Shown: positions 9,918 through 17,260, counted from the stretch's first letter. The stretch is DNA of 18,459 bases from Gloeopeniophorella convolvens (GCA_022496205.1 WTXD01000201.1:1-18459), one strand, 5' to 3'. Translations and numbers: made by a program. Notes: a model not told the origin generated them from the sequence alone.

Positions 9918-11679
9918 GCATCAGCCTTCTCCTCCCCCTGCTCCTATACGCCCCCAGCGCTCCAGACGTCCCAGAGAAGAATGGTTGGCTGATCAGTACA
10001 AGGTCCCTGAGCGCTACAAAATCAGGGAACCAACTCCAGCCATTCCTTCATCTGAGGACGAGGACAGCGGCTCAGATGACCCCATTGACTTCCTGAATGC
10101 AGGTGTGGCCTCTGTCATTGAACCCACTTCCTACAAGCAGTCTCAGTGGCGCTCTGATGCGCAGCTGTGGCACAATGCTTGTGAAGAGGAGATGGAGGCC
10201 CACAGGCAGAATGGAACTTGGGACATTGTCAAGCTACCTCCTGGAAAGAGGGCAATTGGTTCTAGATGGTTCATGAAGGTGAAGCGCAATGCAGATGGTT
10301 CACTTGATAGGTACAAGGCCAGACTGGTTGCAAAGGGATATTCCCAGCGCCCTGGCTTTGACTACAAGGAGACCTTTGCTCCCACTGTGCGCTATTCCAC
10401 CATCAGGATCATTCTGGCCATTGCTGCTCTGGAGGACATGGAACTGCGCTCTGTGGACATTTCTCATGCTTACCTCAATGGCGAGCTAGAGGAAGAGATC
10501 TACATGCAGCAGCCAGAGGGATTTGAGGTGGATGGACCAGATGCTATCTGCAAGCTGAAAAGGTCATTATATGGCTTGAAGCAAGCAGGGAGAGTCTGGA
10601 ACCAGAAACTGAACTCTGTGCTGATTTCCATGGGCTTTGAGTGTGTCCAGACTGAGCATGGCCTCTATGTCTATCTGAGAGATGGCATCAGAGTGTTCAT
10701 GCCTGTCTTTGTGGATGATATCACTCTGGCTGGCAAGCAGGGTGCCAAACTTGACTCCATTGTCCAGGAGCTCTCCCACCACTTCAAATTGCGCGATCTT
10801 GGTCCCACCACTCAGCTTCTAGGCATGGAGATCAAAAGGGATCATCCCAATCGTCACCTCTTCCTTTCCCAGAGTCAATACATCGCCAATCTCATTATGG
10901 AGCATGGTTTACAGGATTGCAAGCCTGTATCCACTCCATTAGACCCTGGATCACGCCTCTCTATCTCCATGTGCCCTCAGAGCGAAGCAGAAGCTGCTGA
11001 GATGCGCCAATACCCCTACATGTCTGTTGTGGGCAGTCTGTTGTATCTGGCTTGCACCACCAGACCAGACATTGCCTATGCAGCCGGAGTCCTTGCCAGA
11101 TTCAATTCTAATCCTGGTCCACTGCACTGGAAGGCAGCCAAACACGTTTTGCGCTATCTGAAGGGCACAATGGACTACAAGATTGCCTACAAGCCTACCA
11201 CTTCTTCTGAGCCCTTCATCACCTTCTCAGATGCGGACCATGGAGGCAATCCTGACAATGGCAAGTCAACTGGGGGCTATGTGGTGAAGATTGGGACTGG
11301 AGCGGTGTCTTGGAGCACAAAGCTGCAGCCTTTGGTTGCATTGTCCACCACTGAAGCGGAGCACATCTCTGCTGTGGAAGCTGGCAAGGAGATCCTGTGG
11401 ATGCGGCAGTTTCTGGGGGAGATTGGCTACAACATCACAGGGACATCTCTTCTCAGAATGGACAATCAAAGCACCATTGCTGTGAGCAAGAATCTAGAAC
11501 ACCATGGGAAGATGAAGCATCTTGCACTCCGGTTTTTCTGGCTCAGAGACACAGTCCAAGCTGAGCTGATTGCTCCTGTGTGTGTGACAACGCAGGACAT
11601 GGCTGCAGACATCTTCACGAAGGCTCTGGATCGGTTCAAAGTGCAGAGGTGTGTGGAGATGCTGGGAATGGTGTGTTGA
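9757..11679 (+). CDS. pol: Copia reverse transcriptase-RNase H
   Basis: The frame opens after a TAG at 9754-9756 and ends TGA 11677-11679. There is no convincing start codon, since this is the second half of a Pol polyprotein separated by indels in the linker. It begins with a Pro/Ser-rich linker, then RPREEWLADQYKVPERYKIR, an acidic patch (SSEDEDSGSDDP), and the RT domain (GSRWFMKVK, RLVAKGYSQRPGFDY, SVDISHAYLNGELEEEIYM, SLYGLKQAGRVWN). The catalytic FVDD lies in MPVFVDDITLAG. RNase H follows: D in TFSDADHGGNPDNGKSTGG, E in STTEAEHISAVEAGKE, D in LRMDNQSTIAVSKN. The C-terminus is DMAADIFTKALDRFKVQR. It is intact across about 1.9 kb, in contrast to the left-arm copy. Confidence 0.93.
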   Translation, partial: TTIISSAPLAPTVRPQTPPSHYLSLPPTTPPPASSSSHREQLSPSQSLHSPHPRHQPSPPPAPIRPQRSRRPREEWLADQYKVPERYKIREPTPAIPSSEDEDSGSDDPIDFLNAGVASVIEPTSYKQSQWRSDAQLWHNACEEEMEAHRQNGTWDIVKLPPGKRAIGSRWFMKVKRNADGSLDRYKARLVAKGYSQRPGFDYKETFAPTVRYSTIRIILAIAALEDMELRSVDISHAYLNGELEEEIYMQQPEGFEVDGPDAICKLKRSLYGLKQAGRVWNQKLNSVLISMGFECVQTEHGLYVYLRDGIRVFMPVFVDDITLAGKQGAKLDSIVQELSHHFKLRDLGPTTQLLGMEIKRDHPNRHLFLSQSQYIANLIMEHGLQDCKPVSTPLDPGSRLSISMCPQSEAEAAEMRQYPYMSVVGSLLYLACTTRPDIAYAAGVLARFNSNPGPLHWKAAKHVLRYLKGTMDYKIAYKPTTSSEPFITFSDADHGGNPDNGKSTGGYVVKIGTGAVSWSTKLQPLVALSTTEAEHISAVEAGKEILWMRQFLGEIGYNITGTSLLRMDNQSTIAVSKNLEHHGKMKHLALRFFWLRDTVQAELIAPVCVTTQDMAADIFTKALDRFKVQRCVEMLGMVC

Positions 11680-11696
11680 GCCCTGGAGCGTCTCCC

Positions 11697-11709
11697 TGTC
11701 ATGGGGGAG
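11697..11709 (+). other. Polypurine tract of copia element
   Basis: ATGGGGGAG (11701-11709) immediately precedes the TGTTG start of the 3' LTR, in the standard place for the plus-strand primer. The mirror copy in the left arm is at 400-408. Confidence 0.75.
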
Positions 11710-12064
11710 TGTTGCTGGGGCTAGGGGCGCTGATAGGCGTCCCAGGGGTGTCAGGGACACGCTCTGAAAGGCCCTGGAGTGTTCTGTGCTCTAGGGAGCT
11801 CTGGAGCATTCCAGAACACTCACCCTTGCTTATTCCATCCCTTTGTACTTCGCTTGTTCTACCCCTTTTAGACTTGTGCTTGTTCTATTCCCTTTGTACT
11901 TCGCTTGTCCCATTCCCTTTGTACTTCGCTTACTCTGCGACCCTGCACTTCCCTGATGTATATAAGACCTGCAGAGGGGAGCATTTCGCCTCAGACTCAT
12001 TCCCCTCCTCTGCAGTCCCCTTGGTCTTTGTGACTCAAGGGCCCTTCATAGTCCGCTCCCAACA
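11710..12064 (+). mobile_element. Copia LTR, short type (3' LTR of right element)
   Basis: This 355-bp LTR runs TGTTG...CAACA, with TATATAAG at 11959-11966 and four ~25-bp repeat units (about 11825-11938). It lacks the 53-nt insert. It differs from the 5' LTR of the same element by three sizable indels plus substitutions, so the two LTRs did not arise in one insertion event. The outer flank GATTC lies in exon 2 of the reverse-strand host gene. Confidence 0.92.
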
Positions 12065-12558
12065 GATTCATGATCTTGTCACGGTTCTCTTGATAGAACA
12101 CATTTCTGGCAGACCACTTGCGTGTGAAACGCATGAATCTAGCTAGGGCTTTGCGAGATCGGTTGTCAAACCACTTGCGGACTTTCTGAGACAATGGTGA
12201 GCCAGGGAATGCTGAAATGATACACAGAACGGACCGTGCGAGCCTCCCCTTTATCAAAGTCATCCCCCTCATCTCTCAGTGCTGTGAGGTCACCCAGAAC
12301 ACGATTGACTAGAAGAGCTCTGTCTGGTGCATCGCTGACTCGATATTCATCCAGATTCTCATGCAGAATCTCTAGATCGGCCTCAGTCAGCTTGAAGGGA
12401 GAGTCATCATCATCCTCTTGTTGTATGTCGCCTTCTGAGCGATCAGGTGAGCGATCAAGATGATTTGAGGCAGGGAGAGGGTTTTCAAGGTCCCAGCCTT
12501 CTTGTTCATCTTCACCAGAACCAAAAATATCATCAGCAGTGTTGTAGAGATGGGCCAT
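12065..12558 (-). pseudogene. Uncharacterised fungal gene, N-terminal half (right copy)
   Basis: The ATG at 12556-12558 starts a 108-codon exon (12235-12558). It is acidic and begins MAHLYNTADDIFGSGEDEQE; later parts include DDDDSPFKLTEADLEILHENL and GDDFDKGEART. A 49-nt intron (12186-12234) joins in phase to exon 2 (12065-12185), which encodes KVRKWFDNRSRK, RFMRFTRKWSARNVF and YQENRDKIMN. The copia LTR interrupts it at 12064; the gene resumes at 7326 on the same strand after the element. Between KIMN and the resumed part a stretch appears missing compared with what I recall of related agaricomycete proteins, but I cannot measure this. Promoter-side DNA beyond 12558 holds several 14-bp monomers. 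Function unknown. Confidence 0.7.
12186..12234 (-). other. Intron whose donor lies inside a 14-bp monomer
   Basis: On the reverse strand the junction reads GCACG|GTCCGTTC and the intron ends GTCTCAG, 49 nt in total. Both exons are in phase 0 (DKGEART | KVRKWFD). The monomer is at 12227-12240 (GAACGGACCGTGCG). A TTTCAG inside would give only 24 nt, too short for splicing. No other GT gives a compatible join nearby. Confidence 0.65.
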
Positions 12559-12791
12559 AGAGTAGTAGAGCAGTTGAATGTAGTACAGGAGTGATACAAG
12601 CCAGTGAAATCGATGCAGATGGCTGATGCATGCTCAAACATGCTTAATTCATATCTATGTGTTGAGATAATGATTAGATGTGGGTGGAACGGGCTGTGCA
12701 TTGGCTGGGCCATGACAAGCAGTCGATGTAAAGTGTAGATTGTGATCAAGCACGGGATATGATAAGATATCGGCAACACGGGCTGTGTGTA

Positions 12792-12819
12792 GAACGGACT
12801 GTGCGGAACGGACCGTGCA
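12792..12819 (+). repeat. Two tandem 14-bp monomers
   Basis: GAACGGACTGTGCG is followed directly by GAACGGACCGTGCA. A third unit, ACACGGGCTGTGTG (12776-12789), lies 2 nt upstream. This is the same 14-nt register as the larger array at 14972-15083. Confidence 0.85.
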
Positions 12820-12932
12820 GTGCGGAACGTTCAAGCGATATCAGATCACCTGGAGAAGTGATGTCATTATCTAGATCTTGATCATAATCAGATCTTCATT
12901 ATGAATGACATCACTGGGTCTAGATTATTCTA

Positions 12933-12960
12933 GAAGTTGCCAGAATCTTCTGGCAACTTC
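12933..12960. repeat. Perfect 13-bp inverted repeat (hairpin)
   Basis: GAAGTTGCCAGAA and TTCTGGCAACTTC are separated by 2 nt. It lies between two divergent genes and is not followed by a T-run typical of a bacterial terminator. Function unknown; it could be a cruciform or a dimeric binding site. Confidence 0.85.
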
Positions 12961-13878
12961 TCTCAGCTTCTCCTATCACCTGACTATGATTTGTGATGTG
13001 CTGGAATGGTCCATGCAATGACCCGGTCATGTGAGAGACCTGAGTCACATGCACATCTCTCACACTCATCACATGTTCAGTGTGACATCAGATCTTGTGA
13101 TGTGGTGGCTGCATGTGATGAGAGAGTCCAGAATCGAATGGAAACACTGAACCATTGTGTTGGTAATCTGATAGATCAATAGATGCGATGAGAACGGTTC
13201 AGTTGAGGGGATGGAACGGTCCGTGCGAGGGGCATGCACAGCCCGTGCGTAGGCGCTTTGGGGGCATTTTGGGGACTCTGAGTCGCACTGAGTGCTTCCT
13301 CACATTGCTCAGCAATATCTCCACTTTATTCCTCATCGCATTATGGCTGCCATAGACCCCAAGCTTCTCAAGGACTACCAAAGGCTTGCCTTTCAGCAAC
13401 AGAGGCAGATCCTCTGTGCTGGGAGAATTCTAAAGGCTCTCTTGCTTCAAAGGCAAGGCCAGACAGCCTCTGATGATGTCCTCATGCTTGGTATCAATAG
13501 GGAACTGGTGAGTCTCAATCACACTCTCTAATTATTCTGCATTACTGATAGTGAATACTAGGCTGAGGCATCCATGTGGGAGGATCAGGATGCCAAGGAC
13601 AGGGCCCATCCCATCACTAGCTTTGTGGCTAGTTTCCTTGAGGAGGGGAACACAGATCTGGGTGAGATCAACCTAGATGAGCTCATTGAGAGGTGCAAAG
13701 AGCTGGAGGATGAGCATGGGGTGATTGCATGCAGTGAGCCCCACCTGTTCAATGATCAAGACCCATCCCACCCTGAGTGGTGGATGCTGGAGGGGACGAC
13801 AATAGGAGGGAGATGGGGAGCCAGAGGGTGAGGAGAATGAGGAGGAGGAGGATGAAGAGGAAGAGCAGCCCTCTGAAG

Positions 13879-13938
13879 GTGCATGGTGCACGGTCCGTGC
13901 ATTCAGAACGCTAATAGCCATTTCTACCTCAATTTCAG
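13879..13938 (+). other. Intron containing a perfect palindromic monomer
   Basis: GAAG|GTGCATGG...AATTTCAG, 60 nt, joins the acidic frame (QPSE) to SEQAEEL in phase. TGCACGGTCCGTGCA (13887-13901), a perfect odd-length palindrome, lies 8 nt into the intron. An alternative donor inside the monomer at 13893 (ACG|GTCCGT, 46 nt) would put the acidic stretch out of frame. A GCTAATAG stretch is a likely branch site. Confidence 0.6.
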
Positions 13939-14270
13939 AGTCTGAGCAGGCTGAGGAGCTCCCCTCAGCGCCGCGTCGCTCAGGCCGTCTTCAACAGCGC
14001 AAGGGAGATGCTGCTGAGGCCCAGAAGACCCCCCAGAAGGTCCAAGACGACGATCAAGATGTCCCTCAATCGGTGAGCAGCTCAATCGCTGAAAGCTTCA
14101 AGGTGGGTGACTTTGAAGGCAATTCTGAACAGGGGGAGGTTGTGGGGCCTGTTGAGGCCCAATCAGCGGTCGTCTTGGGCAAGAGAAAGGCACGGCCCAC
14201 TCGCCGTCATGCCCCCATTGCCCAGGAGAGTGAAGAGGCCCATATTGTCACTCTGAACAACTATGACACG

Positions 14271-14320
14271 GTCCGTGCATGCAATAACTCGCAGATTTCG
14301 ACTAATCGGTCCGTTCTCAG
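14271..14320 (+). other. Intron with monomers at both splice sites
   Basis: The junction NNYDT reads GACACG|GTCCGTGCATGC, and the intron ends AATCGGTCCGTTCTCAG, 50 nt in total. Both flanking exons are in phase 0 and the second opens the Zn2Cys6 domain (MKCGPC). Monomers are at 14267-14280 and 14305-14316, so donor and acceptor are each drawn from a monomer. GACTAAT is the likely branch site. Confidence 0.72.
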
Positions 14321-14793
14321 ATGAAATGTGGTCCCTGCAACCGCCTTGTCAAGAAGTGCAAGCCACAGAGCTCCACCTCCAGCAGCAGGGCCTACACATG
14401 CAAATCCTGTCATGATGGCAAGATCAAGTGCTTCCCTGTTGCTGAGTGGGCTCTGCACATGTTGCAGAACAGGGAGAACTACATCAAGACACTCACAGAG
14501 GCTGAGTTTGTTGGTGAGTGCTCATTCTACTGATTTCTGATTTATCTGACTATTTTCAGCGAATGAGGAGCTCAGGGAGATGCTCACCAGCGTTGAGACC
14601 CTCTGTGAGGGTCTCATATCTCAGCTGGGCACCCTGAACCTTGGCAGCAACCTCCCCTCTCGTGCCAACACCTCCACTGTCCCCACCCCCATTGACTCAC
14701 CTGCAGGTTCGATGCAGTCATTTGGTATGTCCAGGCTCGCGGTCAACAACACAGCAGGATCAGAGAGTGCCTCAGTGCCTCGTGATGTGTGCA

Positions 14794-14807
14794 GCACGGG
14801 CCGTGCA
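14794..14807 (+). repeat. Monomer variant within coding sequence
   Basis: GCACGGGCCGTGCA lies in the last exon of the zinc-cluster gene and is read as part of CSTGRAPS. It shows the G/C-centre variant (GGGCC) that also occurs in the exonic copies at 6669-6682 and 15386-15399 (GGCCC). Confidence 0.6.
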
Positions 14808-14971
14808 CCCTCCACTCGAGTGCACGCCTCTCTGGCACTTCTGGAGGTCGTCATTGAAGGGCCTGTTCTTTTACTGTATTTTCTGTATCGTTGTGCATGC
14901 GTGCGAAGTCTGTACGAATATCGAGGTGCATTGTTTTGCCTTTGACTCAAATTCGGCTTGCACGGACCGTT

Positions 14972-15083
14972 CAAAGGCCCGTGCAGAACGGACCGTGCAG
15001 AACGGACCGTGCGACACTGCATGTGCACAACTGCATGTGCCAAATGGCACGTGCAGAATGACACGTGCAATATGGCCTGTGCC
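14972..15083 (+). repeat. Tandem array of eight 14-bp units
   Basis: Units start at 14972, 14986, 15000, 15014, 15028, 15042, 15056 and 15070 with exact 14-nt spacing. They read CAAAGGCCCGTGCA, GAACGGACCGTGCA, GAACGGACCGTGCG, ACACTGCATGTGCA, CAACTGCATGTGCC, AAATGGCACGTGCA, GAATGACACGTGCA, ATATGGCCTGTGCC. The trailing (G/T)GTGC(A/C) half is best conserved. An inverted unit (TGCACGGACCGTTC, 14959-14972) caps the left end. The array sits about 90 bp before the ATG of the KDZ gene. Confidence 0.92.
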
Positions 15084-15171
15084 AGCCACAATATCCGAGC
15101 AACTCAGTCATTATAACCATATTCCAGTCGTCCTACTGCTCACTATATTCCTCACTCTATTCTCGCCATCT

Positions 15172-16414
15172 ATGTCACCAAACTATATCAAGACAATTGA
15201 CCCAGAGGATGAACCCATTCAACAAGACACTAGAAATGTCCAAACCAGGACTGGTATTAGAACCTATGAGCACACAGTGCGCTCAAAGCCATACCAGCGA
15301 CCCAACAATCCTCCAGTCCATCAGACACCCACTGCTGGCCCATCCAAGACACGCACAACCACTCAGGTGGTCCAGAATCAACCTAGAACGGCCCGTGCAA
15401 CTCCCAGACATCCCCCAAATTATCAACAAGATGATGATATGATGGTGATTGATGAAGAACCATCAGAACTCCCACCCATGCTCAGTTGGTCTGTAATATT
15501 CACATCTCATCATATTCTACTCATGGACCATAGAAACCTATGGAGGAGTGGCTACGACTCAGAGATGCTGTCTCAAGGCTCACAATCATCTCCCATTCCA
15601 CAGACCTTCTGCATGGACTGGATCACACTATTCTCCTGTGAGCCTCACATCCCTTGGCTACATCTTGTGCATGGGTCACAATGGACAGCCTTGTCCCTCT
15701 ACTGTTGAGGTATGATGCTTTGCTTCTCTATGAACACTTACTCATTGTATTAGGGGAAACGAGCTAAGCGTGCTGCTGAGAATACTAATCAGGTTAGAAA
15801 TATCAGTGTGCCACAGCAGAGGTCAGTCTTAGTATGCTTTCTTAGTGCAATTGTTTATTGATGCACTTGTCTTTGATCCTCAGAGATACTCAGTTTGCCA
15901 CTGAGGTTCAGAGACTTATGGCCATCTCTGTTGACCTTGTGTCTGAAGGTGAGACTAAATCTAGACGAAGACAGGCCAAGGATAGTAACACAATTGTGAC
16001 CATTGTTGATCGGACCAGTATCCATCAGATCCGTGTGCTGTACTGCATCTGCCACGGTGTTGCTGACTTGGATCAACAACTCTTTGCCATGGGATTACTC
16101 CCAGCCACCTTCCGAACTGTGGAGACCATCTTCACCTTCACTGTGCTGAATGACTTTCTGGTGGATAATCTAGAGTGTAAGACCACTGGACAGACCTATT
16201 ATTCCAAGCTGCAGACCATCACCCGTAGCATGTTTCCTCATCATGTTCCAGTAAGTTGTCAATCAATATGTCTGGTTGAGACACATTAATATTGTGATAG
16301 ACCCGATACAAGCAGCTACAACGTGCTTCAAGGCAGTGGAGAGACCTCACAAATAGGAAAAGAGCAGGTTATGGCCACACTGTGCCAGTCAAGGAGGAGG
16401 AGGGCTGCATGGCC
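15172..16414 (+). pseudogene. KDZ transposase, N-terminal half, decayed
   Basis: The ATG at 15172 begins MSPNYIKTIDPEDEPIQQ, followed by a low-complexity Pro/Thr/Gln-rich leader with an exonic monomer (15386-15399, encoding RTARA). A cysteine-rich CxC2-like region follows in a different frame: CCLKAHNHLPFHRP, WTGSHYSP, SLGYILCMGHNGQPCPS. Introns at 15710-15753, 15822-15883 and 16251-16300 are ordinary GTATGA/GTCAGT/GTAAGT types. Later exons give GKRAKRAAENTNQ, DTQFATEVQRLMAISVD, then a block ending YKQLQRASRQWRDLTNRKRA. KDZ transposases move large DNA transposons in the nucleus. At least one frame break occurs around 15480-15560. The coding sequence stops at a solo LTR after GCATGGCC. The family call rests on remembered family features of both halves. 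Confidence 0.75.
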
Positions 16415-16799
16415 TGTTGGGAGCGGACTATGAAGGGCCCTTGAGTCACAAAGACCAAGGGGACTGCAGAGGAGGGGAATGAGTCTGAGGCGAAATGCCC
16501 CCTCTGCAGGTCTTATATACATCAGGGAAGTGCAGGGTCGCAGTATAAGCGAAGTACAAGGGGAGCAGAGTAAGCGAAGTACAAAGTGAATGGAACAAGC
16601 AAGAGTCCAAAAGGAGTAGAACAAGCACAAGTCCAAAAGGGGTAGAACAAGCGAAGTACAAAGGGATGGAATAAGCAAGGGTGAGTGTTCTGGAATGCTC
16701 CAGAGCTCCCTAGAGCACAAAACACTCCAGGGCCTTCCAGAGCGTGTCCCTGACACCCCTGGGATGCCTATCAGCGCCCCTAGCCCCAGCAACATGGCC
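16410..16799. other. 5-bp target-site duplication around solo LTR
   Basis: TGGCC at 16410-16414 and again at 16795-16799 directly flank the TGTTG...CAACA ends. A 5-bp duplication is typical of copia integrases. It lies in the KDZ codons for Met-Ala. Confidence 0.88.
16415..16794 (-). mobile_element. Solo copia LTR inserted in KDZ transposase gene
   Basis: This 380-bp LTR, read on the reverse strand, belongs to the same family as those in the palindrome. It is the short type (no 53-nt insert) with five ~25-bp repeat units and CTTATATA at 16512-16519. It is flanked by a perfect TGGCC duplication. It probably formed by LTR-LTR recombination after a full insertion. It separates the two KDZ halves, whose coding sequence continues across it. 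Confidence 0.94.
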
Positions 16800-17190
16800 A
16801 TCTTCTCTCCAGCATGTCCTCAGCCTGGCATCAATCTGCCAGACAACTTCCAAGAGATCTACAAGCCGTCAGTCTAACTTGTTGTTCCGTGATAATACAG
16901 CTAATAGTGACTTTAGTGAAGAGTTGGTTCAAACTTTCATCATGGCTGAACCAACTCGATATAAGGAACATCTATCTACTGCCAATCATAAGAAGATTGT
17001 GAGTTATTGATCAGTACCACAATTGAGGTTTCTAATGTGTGATTGTAGAAAAGCACCTGTAACACCTACAGAGCCATTGAGATGGCCAACTCTAGTCATC
17101 CTCATCTCGATGTCACTGGGATAGGTGCCACTGCATGTGCCATGGTTGTTTTGTGCCTACATCAGTTGTTGACTTCCAGAAGGGTGAACG

Positions 17191-17260
17191 GTGCGTGCAC
17201 GGTCCGTGTAAGAACAGCCCGTGCTAAACGGTCCGTTTCACACGTATCTATAACCACCAG
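17191..17260 (+). other. Intron built largely of 14-bp monomers in KDZ gene
   Basis: The junction KGER|Q reads GGTGAACG|GTGCGTGCACGG, and the intron ends CTATAACCACCAG, 70 nt. Joining gives KGERQANMDYS in frame, agreeing with the conserved KDZ block, which supports both boundaries independently of splice consensus. Units: GAACGGTGCGTGCA (17186-17199), GCACGGTCCGTGTA (about 17197-17210), GAACAGCCCGTGCT (17212-17225), AAACGGTCCGTTTC (17226-17239). The donor is inside the first unit. Confidence 0.78.

Larger units (their letters stand above)
6087..12111. repeat. Right arm of giant inverted repeat
   Basis: Reverse-complement partner of 1-5991, with the same order of parts and the same copia insertion junctions. 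This arm keeps long copia reading frames, whereas the left arm is fragmented. It is not simply the intact copy: the host-gene fragment here has a TAG at 6996-6998 where the left arm reads CAG, and a 2-nt insertion near 6727 where the left arm is continuous. The arm ends at 12111 only because the left partner meets the window edge. Confidence 0.93.
12559..13342. other. Intergenic region between divergent genes, monomer- and hairpin-rich
   Basis: No gene is seen; this is the shared upstream region of the reverse gene (start 12558) and the forward Zn2Cys6 gene (start 13343). Monomers lie at 12686-12700, 12776-12789, 12792-12805, 12806-12819 (the last two in direct tandem), 13003-13017, 13213-13227 and 13234-13249. 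Inverted repeats include AGTGATGTCAT/ATGACATCACT (12857-12867 and 12905-12915), a 13-bp perfect hairpin at 12933-12960, and GTGAGAGA/TCTCTCAC (13031-13038 and 13056-13063). Confidence 0.7.
13343..14945 (+). pseudogene. Zn2Cys6 zinc-cluster protein gene, multi-exon, one frame break
   Basis: Exon 1 (13343-13507) starts MAAIDPKLLKDYQRLAFQQQ. A 54-nt GTGAGT intron (13508-13561) leads to exon 2, encoding AEASMWEDQDAKDRAH, LDELIERCKELEDEHG and HPEWWMLEG, then an acidic run (EENEEEEDEEEE) in a frame shifted by one base near 13795-13815. Intron 13879-13938 joins to SEQAEELPSAPRRSGR and a basic KRKARPTRRH. Intron 14271-14320 precedes MKCGPCNRLVKKCK...YTCKSCHDGKIKCF, which matches C-x2-C-x6-C-x13-C-x2-C-x6-C, the fungal Zn2Cys6 DNA-binding pattern. 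Intron 14514-14559 leads to ANEELREMLTSVETLCEGL (possible coiled coil) and a Ser/Thr/Pro-rich tail; the stop at 14945 is uncertain. The zinc cluster is central rather than N-terminal. The single frame break could be a sequence error in a live gene. Regulation: monomers upstream (13213-13249) and in two introns. Confidence 0.72.

Noticed and set aside
12145..12185. WFDNRSRK resembles the recognition helix of a homeodomain (WF-N-R).
   Set aside because: The preceding residues (acidic DDFDKGEART) do not give the first two helices, and the spacing does not fit a homeodomain. Treated as a chance likeness.
14986..15083. CRISPR-like array.
   Set aside because: Units are 14 bp, contiguous without spacers, in a eukaryotic context with spliced genes.
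14621..15091. Reverse-strand open frame of 156 residues over the monomer array.
   Set aside because: It is a shadow of the forward exon and the 14-bp repeats; a 14-bp period is not a multiple of three, giving repetitive codons without a real protein.
16010..16022. GATCGGACCAGTA as a further monomer copy in a KDZ exon.
   Set aside because: Only the CGGACC core matches; the flanks do not fit, so it is likely chance.
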